Positions 23,682 through 33,258 of a stretch of 64,000 bases of DNA are shown here, one piece after another (position 1 is the first letter of the stretch; each line of letters opens with the position of its first letter). Source of the DNA: DAHUXD01 sp963805495. GTDB lineage: Bacteria > Acidobacteriota > Thermoanaerobaculia > UBA5066 > Gp7-AA6. The stretch covers positions 1,426,001 to 1,490,000 of the forward strand of contig CAWDUQ010000002.1 of assembly GCA_963805495.1 (NCBI GenBank), written 5' to 3'. The notes below the pieces were generated by a model. That model did no database searches. It saw only the letters and a list, made by a program, of their open reading frames with translations, and was not told the DNA's origin. The translations under genes and the position numbers were made by a program.

Positions 23682-25193
23682 CTAGGCGATCGTCGCGAGC
23701 TCCGCCAGGTAGTCGACGAACGAGCGCGTGGCCCCTTCGTAGCCCTGGACCTTCGGGTTGGACGATTCGAGAACGTAGAACTCGTCGGGCCCGTGCGCTC
23801 CGCTCCCGTATCCGAGCCCGAAGTGGCCGGCCGGCAGCCGCAGCGGCTCGTCCGTGAAGACGTAGCCCGGCCACGAGCCCGCGTTGCGCGGCCAGAGAAT
23901 CGGCTTGAGGCCGGCGCGCCCGTAAACGGCCTGCTGCGCGCGGATGATCGCCGCGTCGGCGGGCGTCGACGTCGGGTCGTAGCCACCCGTCATGTCCACC
24001 TCGACGTCGCCAAACCCGCGTGCCGCCAGGTGCGCCTTGAGCGCCGCGAGGGCCTCGGACGCCTTCATGTCCGGCACGAGCCGTAGATCGAGCTTCGCGA
24101 CCGCCTTGTGCGGAAGGATGGTCTTGCCTCCCGGGCCGGTGTATCCGCCGACGAGCCCTTCGATGTTCACGGTCGGCCGCGAGACCAGCATCTCGAGGGC
24201 CTCCGGCCATCCCGCGTCTCCGATCCAGCGCGAGACCCCGAGCTGCTTCTTCGCGACGGCCTCGTCCAGGCGTCGCGACGCTTCCACGACCATGGCCTTT
24301 TCGGCTGCGGAGATCGGCCGCGCCCGATCGGCGAAGCCTTCGATCGCCGGCGTGTTTCCGTCGGGGCCGACGAGCGTGTGGAGCGCCTGCACGAGGTGCC
24401 AGGCCGGGCTGTCGACGCGGGCCTTGTTGCCCGAGTGGATGTCCCTGGTCGGCCCGCGGCCCCAGAGCTCTCCGCTCGAGGTCAGCTCGCACTCGATGAC
24501 GCCCTTGGCGCCGAGGCTCACGGTCACGACACCGTCCGGTCCCTGCGCCGCCGAGGGCATGAAGATGCCCGAGCACCGACCGAGCGCCTTCGCGACGCCC
24601 GGCGAGCGGACGATCTGCGGGAAGTGCGGCGAGCCGATCTCCTCTTCGCCCTCGGCCACGAGCACCAGGTTGACCGGCAGCTTCACTCCGGCGCCGCGGT
24701 AGGCGTGGAGGGCCGCGAGCAACGCCGACTCGGGGCCCTTCTGGTTCACGGCGCCGCGGCCGACGACGACGCGGCCGGTCTCCGGCTTCTCGACGATCGC
24801 GGCCTCGAAGGGCGGCGACGTCCACTCCGAAGGGTCGGCCTGTTTGACGTCGTACATGAAGTACACGCCGACCGTCCGGGGCGCCCCCGCGTCGAGCGTG
24901 GCGAAAACGCCGGGCTGACCGTCGGTCGGCACGCGCACGGCGCTCTGAAACCCCGCATCCGTCAGCATCCGGACGAGGAGCTCGCAGCCCTCCGCCATCC
25001 CGCGGTTCTCGGCCGCGATCGACGGCAGCCGGATCCAGTCCTGGAGGCGCCGGACGGCGTCCGCATTTCGTTCGCGGACCTCGGCGCGCACCCGTTCGAG
25101 GCTCCGAGTCGCCGGATGCGCGCCCGCGGCGGGAGCGAGGGCCAGTCCGGCCGCGCCGGCGGCCACGTCGTGGAGAAATTCGCGGCGGTCCAT
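23682..25193 (-). CDS. Tat-exported M20-family metallopeptidase homologue with altered metal ligands
   Basis: 503 residues. It starts MDRREFLHDVAAGAAGLALAPAAGA, a twin-arginine-type signal, after GGAAGG; an upstream ATG in the same frame lies beyond a miniature element and is rejected. M20 enzymes are two-zinc peptidases. The fold markers are present: DPSEWTSPPFE near residue 118, VGRGAVNQKGP near 147, the acidic AEGEEEIGS near 182 and a dimerisation region. Two canonical ligands differ: the HxD motif reads MYD (His to Met) and GRGxxDxKG reads GRGAVNQKG (Asp to Asn). It may belong to a subfamily with changed or lost metal catalysis. Periplasmic location is expected. Confidence 0.82.
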   Translation of the reverse strand: MDRREFLHDVAAGAAGLALAPAAGAHPATRSLERVRAEVRERNADAVRRLQDWIRLPSIAAENRGMAEGCELLVRMLTDAGFQSAVRVPTDGQPGVFATLDAGAPRTVGVYFMYDVKQADPSEWTSPPFEAAIVEKPETGRVVVGRGAVNQKGPESALLAALHAYRGAGVKLPVNLVLVAEGEEEIGSPHFPQIVRSPGVAKALGRCSGIFMPSAAQGPDGVVTVSLGAKGVIECELTSSGELWGRGPTRDIHSGNKARVDSPAWHLVQALHTLVGPDGNTPAIEGFADRARPISAAEKAMVVEASRRLDEAVAKKQLGVSRWIGDAGWPEALEMLVSRPTVNIEGLVGGYTGPGGKTILPHKAVAKLDLRLVPDMKASEALAALKAHLAARGFGDVEVDMTGGYDPTSTPADAAIIRAQQAVYGRAGLKPILWPRNAGSWPGYVFTDEPLRLPAGHFGLGYGSGAHGPDEFYVLESSNPKVQGYEGATRSFVDYLAELATIA

Positions 25194-25210
25194 GACGCTC
25201 CTTCCGCGCC

Positions 25211-25475
25211 TAGCAGGCTGCTGAAAAATGGATGCGGGCGTCGTGTCCGGCACTTTGCATGCGGCGCCCGATCCGGTTTGTGTCATTACGGAAGTTCATC
25301 GGCTTTCAGAGGGCGCCGGCAAAGTGCCGGCCACCCTTCGGTTACGGCGGCGCGGGGTCATCCGCGGCGTCATCGCTCCTCGACGATGCGAAAGCATCGC
25401 CATCGTCGCGCTTCCTTGCATCTGACCCCCCGGCGCTCGTAACGCCATCCCCCACCCTTTTTCAGCAACCTGCTA
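25211..25475. mobile_element. Miniature element with 18-bp terminal inverted repeats
   Basis: The left end TAGCAGGCTGCTGAAAAA (25211-25228) and the right end TTTTTCAGCAACCTGCTA (25458-25475) are inverted copies with one mismatch. They enclose about 229 bp with no credible gene and with internal hairpins (GCCGGCAAAGTGCCGGC near 25317, and GATGCGAAAGCATC near 25385). This is the architecture of a non-autonomous MITE. The right end supplies the TAG stop codon of mutL (25473-25475); the left end is 17 bp before the M20-like gene start. No target-site duplication is obvious. Confidence 0.75.
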
Positions 25476-27203
25476 GCGGCGCTTGAAGTATTTCTCGAGC
25501 TCGACCTCGCCCATCGCGAGAACGACGGGCCGGCCGTGGGGGCAGGTGAACCGGTCCTGGGTCTTCGACCAGTCGGCGATGAGCCGGCGGATCTCCTCGG
25601 GCGCGAGGTGGTAGTGGATCGTCACGGCGGAGCGGCAGGCGACACTCGCGGCGAGGCGGTCGCGCCGGACCGCTTCGTCGCCCGCGCCGGCGTCCGCGAG
25701 GGCGGCGAGGGCCGCGCGCAGAGTCCGGCCCGGGTCGCGGTCGGTGGCCTCGGCGGGAAGCGCCGCGATCGCGTAGGAGCGGCCCGACATCGGCTCGATC
25801 TCGAAACCCGCGGCCGACAGATCCGGAATCCGGGCGGCGAGCGTTTCGGCCTCCTCCGGGGTGGCCTCGAAGAGCACCCTCAGGAGCAGGCGCTGCGCCA
25901 GCATGCGTCCCGAGGCGATGCGGTCGCGAATCCGCTCGTAGAGCGTCCGTTCGTGAGCCGCGTGCTGGTCGATGATGAGAAGGCCCTCGTCCCCGGACGC
26001 GACGATGTACGACTCCCGGTGCTGGCCGATCGGAAAGATCTCGGGAGCGCGCGGCGCGGGCACGGGCTCCGCCGGCGGAGAAGCTTCCTCCGGCGGCGGC
26101 GCGGCAGGCACCCCGACCGGGGCCCCGGGGAGAGCGGCGAACGGGTCCCGGTAGGGCGCGGCGCCTTCCGCCACGATGCCTCCGGAGGGCACCGAACGCA
26201 GTCGCCGCTCCTCCTTTCCGGCGAGCAGAGCCGAGTGGAGCACGTGGTAGACGAGGCGAAACGCCGCCGCCGCGTCGGCGAACCGGACCTGCGTCTTCGA
26301 GGGCGAGACGTTCACGTCGACCGCTCCCTCCTCCGCCGTCAGGTAGAGGAAGACCCCGGGGTGGCGGTCGACCCGGATCGCGTCCTTCGAGGCCTGAGTG
26401 ATGGCGCGCGAGAGCGCGCGGTCCTCGACCGGACGGCCGTTCACGAAGAGGTACTGATAGCGCCGGCTGGGGAACGTCACCGCTCCGCGCGTCGCGTACC
26501 CGGCCAGCCGCAGCGGACCGGACTTCGCCTCGAAGGCCTCGAGCTCGCCGAGCGTCGAGCGGCCGAAGACCTGGAGGATCCTCGAGGCGCGGTCGACGGC
26601 GGCCGGCGCGTCCAGCGTCTGGCGGCCGTTGGAAGTCAGGGTGAACGCCACCGAAGGGTTCGAGAGCGCCGCCTTCGTGACGGCCGCCGCAACCGCGCGG
26701 CCCTCCGCCTCCGGCGACGACAGGAACTTGCGCCGGGCGGGCGTCCGCGCGAAGAGGCTTTCGACGAGAACGTCCGTCCCGCGCGGCCTCGGCGCGGGCT
26801 CCTCGGCCGGTTGGCCTCCGTACTCGACCCGCAGGCGCACGGCCTCCGGACTCGACCCGTCGGCGGTCGTCAACGTCAGACGGGCGACCGAGGCGATCGA
26901 CGGCAGCGCCTCGCCGCGGAACCCGTAGGTGCCGACGCGGACGAGGTCCTCGTCCGACGCGATCTTGGACGTCGCGTGGCGCTCGAGCGCGAGGCGCGCG
27001 TCCTCGCGACCCATGCCCGAGCCGTCGTCCCGGACCAGAATCCGGTCGCCGCCGCCGCCGGCGATCTCGACGTCGATCCGGGACGCCCCCGCGTCGAGCG
27101 CGTTCTCGATCAGCTCCTTGACGGCCGAAGCCGGCCGTTCGACGACTTCGCCGGCCGCGATGCGATCGATGACGGCGCTCGACAAACGACGGATCCGGGG
27201 CAT
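25473..27203 (-). CDS. mutL: MutL, DNA mismatch-repair endonuclease
   Basis: 576 residues from the second ATG (MPRIRRLSSAVIDRIAAGEVVERP), which matches the family N-terminus and has TAGGAT 7 nt upstream; a first ATG three codons earlier is less likely. GHKL ATPase motifs: KELIENALDAGA, VRDDGSGM and TYGFRGEALPSIASV. The C-terminal domain has DQHAAHERTLYE near residue 410 and CPHGRP near 565, the metal-binding motifs of nicking MutL proteins. The strain therefore probably uses MutH-independent repair. The stop codon lies within the terminal repeat of a miniature element, yet the ending VELEKYFKRR looks complete. Confidence 0.95.
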   Translation of the reverse strand: MPRIRRLSSAVIDRIAAGEVVERPASAVKELIENALDAGASRIDVEIAGGGGDRILVRDDGSGMGREDARLALERHATSKIASDEDLVRVGTYGFRGEALPSIASVARLTLTTADGSSPEAVRLRVEYGGQPAEEPAPRPRGTDVLVESLFARTPARRKFLSSPEAEGRAVAAAVTKAALSNPSVAFTLTSNGRQTLDAPAAVDRASRILQVFGRSTLGELEAFEAKSGPLRLAGYATRGAVTFPSRRYQYLFVNGRPVEDRALSRAITQASKDAIRVDRHPGVFLYLTAEEGAVDVNVSPSKTQVRFADAAAAFRLVYHVLHSALLAGKEERRLRSVPSGGIVAEGAAPYRDPFAALPGAPVGVPAAPPPEEASPPAEPVPAPRAPEIFPIGQHRESYIVASGDEGLLIIDQHAAHERTLYERIRDRIASGRMLAQRLLLRVLFEATPEEAETLAARIPDLSAAGFEIEPMSGRSYAIAALPAEATDRDPGRTLRAALAALADAGAGDEAVRRDRLAASVACRSAVTIHYHLAPEEIRRLIADWSKTQDRFTCPHGRPVVLAMGEVELEKYFKRR

Positions 27204-27210
27204 TCCTCTC

Positions 27211-27216
27211 ATCCTA
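27211..27216 (-). promoter_or_regulatory. -10 hexamer TAGGAT, decides mutL start
   Basis: On the minus strand TAGGAT is followed by 7 nt and the ATG at 27203. The hexamer includes the alternative upstream ATG, which would then be outside or at the very edge of the transcript. Confidence 0.35.
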
Positions 27217-27493
27217 TCGCGCCGGTCCGGCGCGGTTCGTCGCGACCCGACACCGGCTCGGTGAATGCCGGGGAGGCGCCGTGAGGCCCGGGTTCCAGCC
27301 TCTCGCCACGCCGATTCCGTTCGCCCCGGCCTCGCGCTCCGGTCTTCGCCGGTCGCCGCTTCGCCATATTTCGTGACATGGCCCGGCGCCGCCCCGCAGG
27401 AAATCGCCCTCCGTTCCCGGGAACTCCCGGTCTCGCGACAAAGAGTAAGGCGAGAGATTCGCCGGCGAGCTCCCGTGAAAAGGAGTGGCGATC

Positions 27494-30400
27494 ATGACAA
27501 GAAAACTTCCGCGGGCGCTCGTGCTTTGCCTCCTGCTGCTCATGGAACGCCGGGCCGAAGCCCAGGCCGGGCCGGACAACGACCCGGACGCGGCCCCCGG
27601 TTACACCAACAGCGTCTTTCATCACGACTCCTTCGACTCGATCAACCTCTACAACGGTCAGCTCACGATCCCGATCGCGGTCGGTCCGTCCTACCCGATC
27701 GGTCCGAAGCTGCGCTTCCAGCTCACCCTCGTCTACAACTCGCGCGTCGACGACTTCGGCGCGCCCCTGGCCGGCCAGCAGCAGCCGAACTTCGTCTACA
27801 GGCCCCTGGCGGGGAACTCGTCGCTGCCGATCGGCTGGGAGCTCTCGCTCGGCGCGATCAAGACCTGCCGCCACGGGACCACGACCGCGCCGTGCTACGT
27901 CGCGCCGGACGGCAGCCAGCACCTCTTCATCCGGGGCCAGGGCAACGGGAAGGTCACGGGCGACGGGACCCAGTACTTCCTGAAGGGCACCGGCCCCTAC
28001 GAGATGTGGGACGGCGACGGGAACCACTTCGTGTTCGACAAGCAGGCCGCGGGATTCGACGACCCGCTGACCGGCGGGTTCACCCATGACTTCGGCCGCG
28101 GCCGTGACGGCTGGTACCTCGGCTCGCTCGCCGATCCTCACGGCAACGGCTACAGCGTCACCTACTGGGCGGGGTCCCACCCTCGCTGGACCTACGGCGT
28201 CTCGACGTGCAGCGCCGTCACCGCGTCCTTGATGCAGATGCGCGCGCCGTCCGGCACGGGCGGATGGGTGCCGAAGGACATCCGCCTTCCCTCGGGACAG
28301 GCGGTCCACGTCGAGCGCGGCCACAACGGCTTCCTCGACGGCATGGTCCTCTCGGCGACGTTCCCCGTGTTCGCGAACGGCACCCTGACGACGCGGACCT
28401 GGACGCTCGGCTACGACACTCCTTACGACGGATACGCGCACTCCTGCGGGACGGGGCTGGTCTCCGTGAGCCTGCAGCGTCTCAAGGAACTCAGGCTTCC
28501 CTCGGATCTGACCGGCTCCCCGAAGTATCAGTTCGCCCAGGCGGGCCTGCTGACGGACCTGACACTCCCGACGGGAGCGAAGGCCGAGTACTGCTACGGA
28601 GGCTATACGTTCTTCCACGGCCGCGCCGGGGCCGTCGCGGCAAACTGCCCCGGACTGCCTCCTCCCACGCAGGCGTTGACGGCGATCTCCCCGACCGCCT
28701 TCGTCTGCGGTTCCGCCGCCGCGGGAGAGGAGCCCCCGATCGACGCCACGGCGACCTGCGCCGAAGACAACGAGGCCCGGTGGATGGACTCCGAGAAGGG
28801 AGTCCTGAAGCGCACGGTGACCGAGCCCTTGCGCGGCCGCGTCTCGACCACCACTTACACGCAGTACGCGTTTCCCTTCGGCGAGTCCGGGTCGGCGTCG
28901 TCGCCGGGAGAGCCCCAGACACTCACGGTCGTCGTCCTGCCGCCGACCGACCAGAACGCGGCCGGCTCCCCCGGCCGCTCGCGCGCACAGGCCACGCTTT
29001 TCCTCGCGAGCCCGAGGATCGCCCAGGCGCCCGTGGGAACCGCGCGGCCGAGCGTGCCCGGCGACCGCGTCGGGGCCGACATCGAGCAGCGGTACTTCGA
29101 GACCGACCCGAATGTCACGACGCCGGCCTCACCCGCCTGTCCCGGCACTTCCGCCGACGCGAAGTTCTGCTCGAGCCGGGCGCTCCGCACGGTCCGGCGG
29201 ACCTTCGAGTACGACGACGCCGTCAACCTGGAGGGCAACCGCCGCCTCCGGAGCGAGCGCGCGATCCACGGTCCGGGCAACTGCGCGAGCTGCCCCTATC
29301 ACCTCGTCGCGTATTCCAACACCGCCGGCTCCTGGGAGGGAAATGGACGGCACTATGAGAACGAGGTCCACTCCGGCTCGCTCGGCAACGACGGGCGGAC
29401 GACCTTCACCGACTGGGCGCCGGCCAACTGGTCGACCGGTCCGGGAGCGAGCGGAGTCGTGCTGCCCAACCTCTTCATCGAGCGCCGCAGCGCCGAGGGG
29501 TCCTCGGTCCGCGACGAGTTCTTCGACTTCGACACGGCGAGCGGGTTCCTCCGAGGGTCCTTCGTCTACGACGCGGTCCGGGACCTCGCCTTTCTTCGTT
29601 GCCGCTACGACGACGGCGCGGGCAACGTCGACAAGGAATTTTCCCGATCGTTTGCGGCGTCGAGCCCGCCGTCGCCAGCGTACTGCTCCAGCCATCATCC
29701 CGTCTTCCCTTCGTCCGTCGGCACGGACGGCGACAGCTTCGGCAAGGACGACACGTGGCAGAACGGGGAGCTCGTCTCCTCCCGCTGGATCAACGGCTCG
29801 GTCGCAACGCCGACGTTTCCGACGCGCGGCTATGTCCGGGACGCGACCACGGGCTGGGTGACTTCCTCGAGCGACACCTCCGGCCTGACGACCCGCTACG
29901 CCTACGACGCGCTCGGCCGCGTCACCCAGGTCACGCCTCCGGCGGCCGGCGAGCTGAAGACCTGGGTCTGTTACGAAGGGCCGAACGCGACGACCGCGTA
30001 CCGCGCCGCCTCGGCGCAAGCCTGCCCTGTCTCGCCCTCCAACGGGAACGCGAAAGCCTGGGAGCACTTCGACTACGACGGCCTCGGGCGGCTCGCGCGC
30101 GAGAAGGCCTTGCGCCCGGGCGCCGGAGTCTCCAAGCGATTCCATCTCTTCGACGCCGCCGGCAATGCCTACTTCCGGTCCGAGTGGGTCGCCGACGCCG
30201 CCGGCGAATCGATCACCGCCGATCTCGCAACGGCCTGCGTCTTTTCCGACGGCAACTTCGCCACGTCCCGCCCGGCTTCGGCTCCGGGAACCTACAGCCT
30301 GTGCTTCGATCCCTTCGGACGTACCCAGCAGATCGTGGGCTCGAAGCACTCGAGCCTCGCGACCGTCGACCGAAAGGACGGGTCCGCCTGGTACAGCGAC

Positions 30401-33253
30401 ACGGCCGACGCCGCGCGGACATACTGCATCAACGCAACGTTTTCCAGCCTGCAGTCGGCGGCTTGCTCCGCAGGCGGCCTGAGCGCAACGACGCAAACCC
30501 GCAGGGACGCCTTCGGACGCACGACCAGCGTGACCGAGCCGACCGGTGACGTCACGACCTATTCCTACGACGTCAATTCGAGGCTCACCCGCGTCACCCA
30601 GGGCGCCCAATCCCGAAGTTTCAACTTCGACGCCGTGGGGATGCTGCGCGACGAGACGACGCCGGAGGGCGGGCAGGTCACTCACGACGCGATCGGCACC
30701 CTCGGTAACGTCCTTCGCGAAACGCGTCCGGGCAACCTCGTCCTGACGCGTCAGTTCGATTTCGCCGGCCGTGTCACCCGCGAGGATGCCGGAGGGTCGA
30801 AATACACCGTCCACTGCTACGACGGCGTCGGACCCTGTGCCGACGGTTCGCCTAACTTTTCGGGCGGATCGAGCCCCGCGGGCAAGCTGACCCGGCGCTA
30901 CGGCTACAACTTCCTGCCCACGACGGGCCCCGTCGTCGACGAGACGTTCGAATACAGCGGCGCCGGCGGCCGGCTTTCGAGGCTGACGACCGCCGCGGGC
31001 AACGGAGGTCTCGCCGCGTCCGCCTCGCAGACCTGGTCCTACGACGCGCTCGGCCTGCCGTCTTCGCATTCGCACCCGAGGACCGCCGGCGCCGCAGCCT
31101 TCCCGGTGACATTCGGCTACGACCACGGCCTCCCGACCTCGATCGTCGCGAACGGACTGGGGGTCGTGCCCGCGGCCGCCTACGGACCGTCCGCCGCCCT
31201 GTCGTCGTGGACCGCCGGCAACTCCGGCGCGCCCGTCGCAACGGCGATTTCGCCCGACGCGAGCCTGTTGCCGAGGCCGGCCAGTATCTCGAACGCCCTG
31301 TGGAGCTCCGGGACCTACGCGTACGACGGCGCCGGCGACATTCTCAAGGCGGGATCGGGCGACACCTTCACGTACGACTCCCGCGCCCGGCTGACCTCGG
31401 CGAAATTCGGATCGACGACCCGCGGGTTCGCTTACGACCGCTGGGGCAACCTCACCCAGAACGGTGGGACCGTCTTCACCCTCGACTCGCACACCAATCG
31501 CATCACCTCGGGCGGGGCGCTGTACGACGCCCGGGGCAACATGATCGGCGGCAACGGTGAATCGATGTCCTGGGATCTCCTCGACCGCCAGTACCGCAAT
31601 ACCGGCCCGAGCGCCGACTGGGTCTACCTTTTCGCCGGCTCCGGCGAGCGCGTCGGCAAGTTCCCCGCGAAAGCCGGGGTGCTCCGCCGCGAGATGGCCC
31701 GCTACGTCGCCGAGGCCAACGTGCTCGCGAAGGGCTGGGCGCTGCCGGCCTGCTCCGGGTCCTTCGCCGACGTGTCCTGTTCGGATCCCGACGCGCGATA
31801 CATCGAGCTCGTTTACGGCCGTGGAATCACCGCCGGCTGCAACGTCGGCCCGCCCCAGTACTGTCCCGACGCCTCGCTCACCCGCGCCCAGATGTCCGTT
31901 TTTCTCGTCAAGGGCTACAAGCCCGACGGCTTCGCTCCGCCGCCGTGCGCCGGGACGTTTCAGGACGTGTCCTGCTCCGGCCCCTATGCCGGGTTCGCGC
32001 CGTGGATCGAGCAGCTCTACCGCGACGGCGTCACGGCCGGCTGCGGCACCGGCCCGCTCCGATTCTGCCCCGGCAACTCCGTCGGCGAATGGGAGATGCT
32101 CGTCTGGCTCGCCAGGGCCCCGGGCGCGACTCCGGGCTCGTTCCTCTGGAGCGCCTACCACCCCGTCCCGCGCGGCACGATCTATACTTTTCGCGACGAT
32201 TCCAATCGTGTCGTGACCGAGATGGCGGGAGGCTCGACCGGGACTTCGACGGCCACCCTGTCGGTGACCCGGGACAACGTCTTCCTCGGCAACCTCCTCG
32301 TCGCCTCCTACATTGCCTCGCCCGCCGGCTGGCAGTACACGACCTCGGACCATCTCGGCAGCCCCAGGATCGTGTTCAACCAGGCGCGCCAGGTGGTCGA
32401 GACCCACAAGTACTGGCCCTACGGCGAAGACACTACGACGGCACCGCCGTCCCAGCGCCTCGCCTATTGTTTGATGGAGCGCGACGCCGAGTCCACGCGC
32501 TTCTACGACCATGCCCGGACGCATGATCACAACCTGGGCCGATTCCTCTCCCCGGACCGCGTGGGAGGGACGGCGCAGGATCCGCAATCGTGGAACCGCT
32601 ACGCGTACACCCTCAACAACCCGATGAAGCACGTGGACCCGGACGGTCGGCTGACGATCCTCGTCCACGGGACTTGGGCGGCGAGCAACCCGACGTTCCA
32701 GCCGGGCGGAGCCTTCTTTGGAAGCGTCAAGGGAATGCTGCCTGACCGAGCGTATGTGTCACTCAAGTGGTCGGGTGGGAATACAAGAGCGGACCGTCAC
32801 GCGGGCGCCGAAGCTCTTGCGCGTTACATCCGCAACTATCAGTTTGCACCTGGCGAAGGCCTTTACCAGGTCGGACACAGCCATGGCGGCAACGTGATCA
32901 TCGAAGCGATCAACATGGGCCTCGGGCGGAAGACGGACGCCCTCGTGTTGCTGGGAACACCGTCTCGACCTGGATACAGACTGGAATCCGCCAATTCGGT
33001 GGGAACGTTCGCCACATTCGCGAAAGCGAACGATCTCGTCCAGATCCTCGGCGGCTTGATGAACGTGATACCCCTTCTCGGAGAGATCGGTCTCGCGGGC
33101 AGAGAGCAGCCGGGTGCCATCAACTTTCAGTTCAGCGGAGGATCCATCTTCGGGGCTCACAGCGAGTTATACGAAGACCCACTCGTACTGGAGTGGATCG
33201 GGCGCGTACTCAAAGGCTCTACCGAGCTCGACAGGCCTCGGGCCACTGACTAA
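27494..33253 (+). CDS. Secreted RHS/YD-repeat protein with S-layer-like insert and lipase-like tip
   Basis: 1,919 residues. ATG at 27494 has AGGAG 8 nt upstream and opens a Sec signal (LPRALVLCLLLLMERRAEAQ). Residues about 25-1390 form an N-terminal module and YD repeats (RYAYDALGRVTQVTPP, TTYSYDVNSRLTRVTQ, TFTYDSRARLTSAKFG). Residues about 1393-1549 hold one partial and two full S-layer-homology-like repeats with cysteines (YGRGITAGC ... YCPDASLTRAQMSVFL; YRDGVTAGC ... FCPGNSVGEWEML). The shell then resumes to the core signature DHLGSPRI (about 1619), GRFLSPDR and NPMKHVDPDG (about 1709). The C-terminal about 200 residues are a lipase-like alpha/beta hydrolase: HGTW (His1725), GHSHGG (Ser1796), ANDLV (Asp1847), GAHSELYEDP (His1889). 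It resembles a polymorphic toxin with a variable effector tip; two small genes follow. No type VI genes are in view. Confidence 0.88.
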   Translation: MTRKLPRALVLCLLLLMERRAEAQAGPDNDPDAAPGYTNSVFHHDSFDSINLYNGQLTIPIAVGPSYPIGPKLRFQLTLVYNSRVDDFGAPLAGQQQPNFVYRPLAGNSSLPIGWELSLGAIKTCRHGTTTAPCYVAPDGSQHLFIRGQGNGKVTGDGTQYFLKGTGPYEMWDGDGNHFVFDKQAAGFDDPLTGGFTHDFGRGRDGWYLGSLADPHGNGYSVTYWAGSHPRWTYGVSTCSAVTASLMQMRAPSGTGGWVPKDIRLPSGQAVHVERGHNGFLDGMVLSATFPVFANGTLTTRTWTLGYDTPYDGYAHSCGTGLVSVSLQRLKELRLPSDLTGSPKYQFAQAGLLTDLTLPTGAKAEYCYGGYTFFHGRAGAVAANCPGLPPPTQALTAISPTAFVCGSAAAGEEPPIDATATCAEDNEARWMDSEKGVLKRTVTEPLRGRVSTTTYTQYAFPFGESGSASSPGEPQTLTVVVLPPTDQNAAGSPGRSRAQATLFLASPRIAQAPVGTARPSVPGDRVGADIEQRYFETDPNVTTPASPACPGTSADAKFCSSRALRTVRRTFEYDDAVNLEGNRRLRSERAIHGPGNCASCPYHLVAYSNTAGSWEGNGRHYENEVHSGSLGNDGRTTFTDWAPANWSTGPGASGVVLPNLFIERRSAEGSSVRDEFFDFDTASGFLRGSFVYDAVRDLAFLRCRYDDGAGNVDKEFSRSFAASSPPSPAYCSSHHPVFPSSVGTDGDSFGKDDTWQNGELVSSRWINGSVATPTFPTRGYVRDATTGWVTSSSDTSGLTTRYAYDALGRVTQVTPPAAGELKTWVCYEGPNATTAYRAASAQACPVSPSNGNAKAWEHFDYDGLGRLAREKALRPGAGVSKRFHLFDAAGNAYFRSEWVADAAGESITADLATACVFSDGNFATSRPASAPGTYSLCFDPFGRTQQIVGSKHSSLATVDRKDGSAWYSDTADAARTYCINATFSSLQSAACSAGGLSATTQTRRDAFGRTTSVTEPTGDVTTYSYDVNSRLTRVTQGAQSRSFNFDAVGMLRDETTPEGGQVTHDAIGTLGNVLRETRPGNLVLTRQFDFAGRVTREDAGGSKYTVHCYDGVGPCADGSPNFSGGSSPAGKLTRRYGYNFLPTTGPVVDETFEYSGAGGRLSRLTTAAGNGGLAASASQTWSYDALGLPSSHSHPRTAGAAAFPVTFGYDHGLPTSIVANGLGVVPAAAYGPSAALSSWTAGNSGAPVATAISPDASLLPRPASISNALWSSGTYAYDGAGDILKAGSGDTFTYDSRARLTSAKFGSTTRGFAYDRWGNLTQNGGTVFTLDSHTNRITSGGALYDARGNMIGGNGESMSWDLLDRQYRNTGPSADWVYLFAGSGERVGKFPAKAGVLRREMARYVAEANVLAKGWALPACSGSFADVSCSDPDARYIELVYGRGITAGCNVGPPQYCPDASLTRAQMSVFLVKGYKPDGFAPPPCAGTFQDVSCSGPYAGFAPWIEQLYRDGVTAGCGTGPLRFCPGNSVGEWEMLVWLARAPGATPGSFLWSAYHPVPRGTIYTFRDDSNRVVTEMAGGSTGTSTATLSVTRDNVFLGNLLVASYIASPAGWQYTTSDHLGSPRIVFNQARQVVETHKYWPYGEDTTTAPPSQRLAYCLMERDAESTRFYDHARTHDHNLGRFLSPDRVGGTAQDPQSWNRYAYTLNNPMKHVDPDGRLTILVHGTWAASNPTFQPGGAFFGSVKGMLPDRAYVSLKWSGGNTRADRHAGAEALARYIRNYQFAPGEGLYQVGHSHGGNVIIEAINMGLGRKTDALVLLGTPSRPGYRLESANSVGTFATFAKANDLVQILGGLMNVIPLLGEIGLAGREQPGAINFQFSGGSIFGAHSELYEDPLVLEWIGRVLKGSTELDRPRATD

Positions 33254-33258
33254 TCGAT

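Noticed and set aside
25194..25286. Longer N-terminus of the M20-like protein
   Set aside because: It runs into the miniature element; the Tat-type signal at 25193 is a natural start.
29129..32668. Open frame of 1,179 codons on the minus strand opposite the RHS gene
   Set aside because: Arg/Gly/Val-rich translation with no domains; it mirrors the codon bias of the RHS gene.
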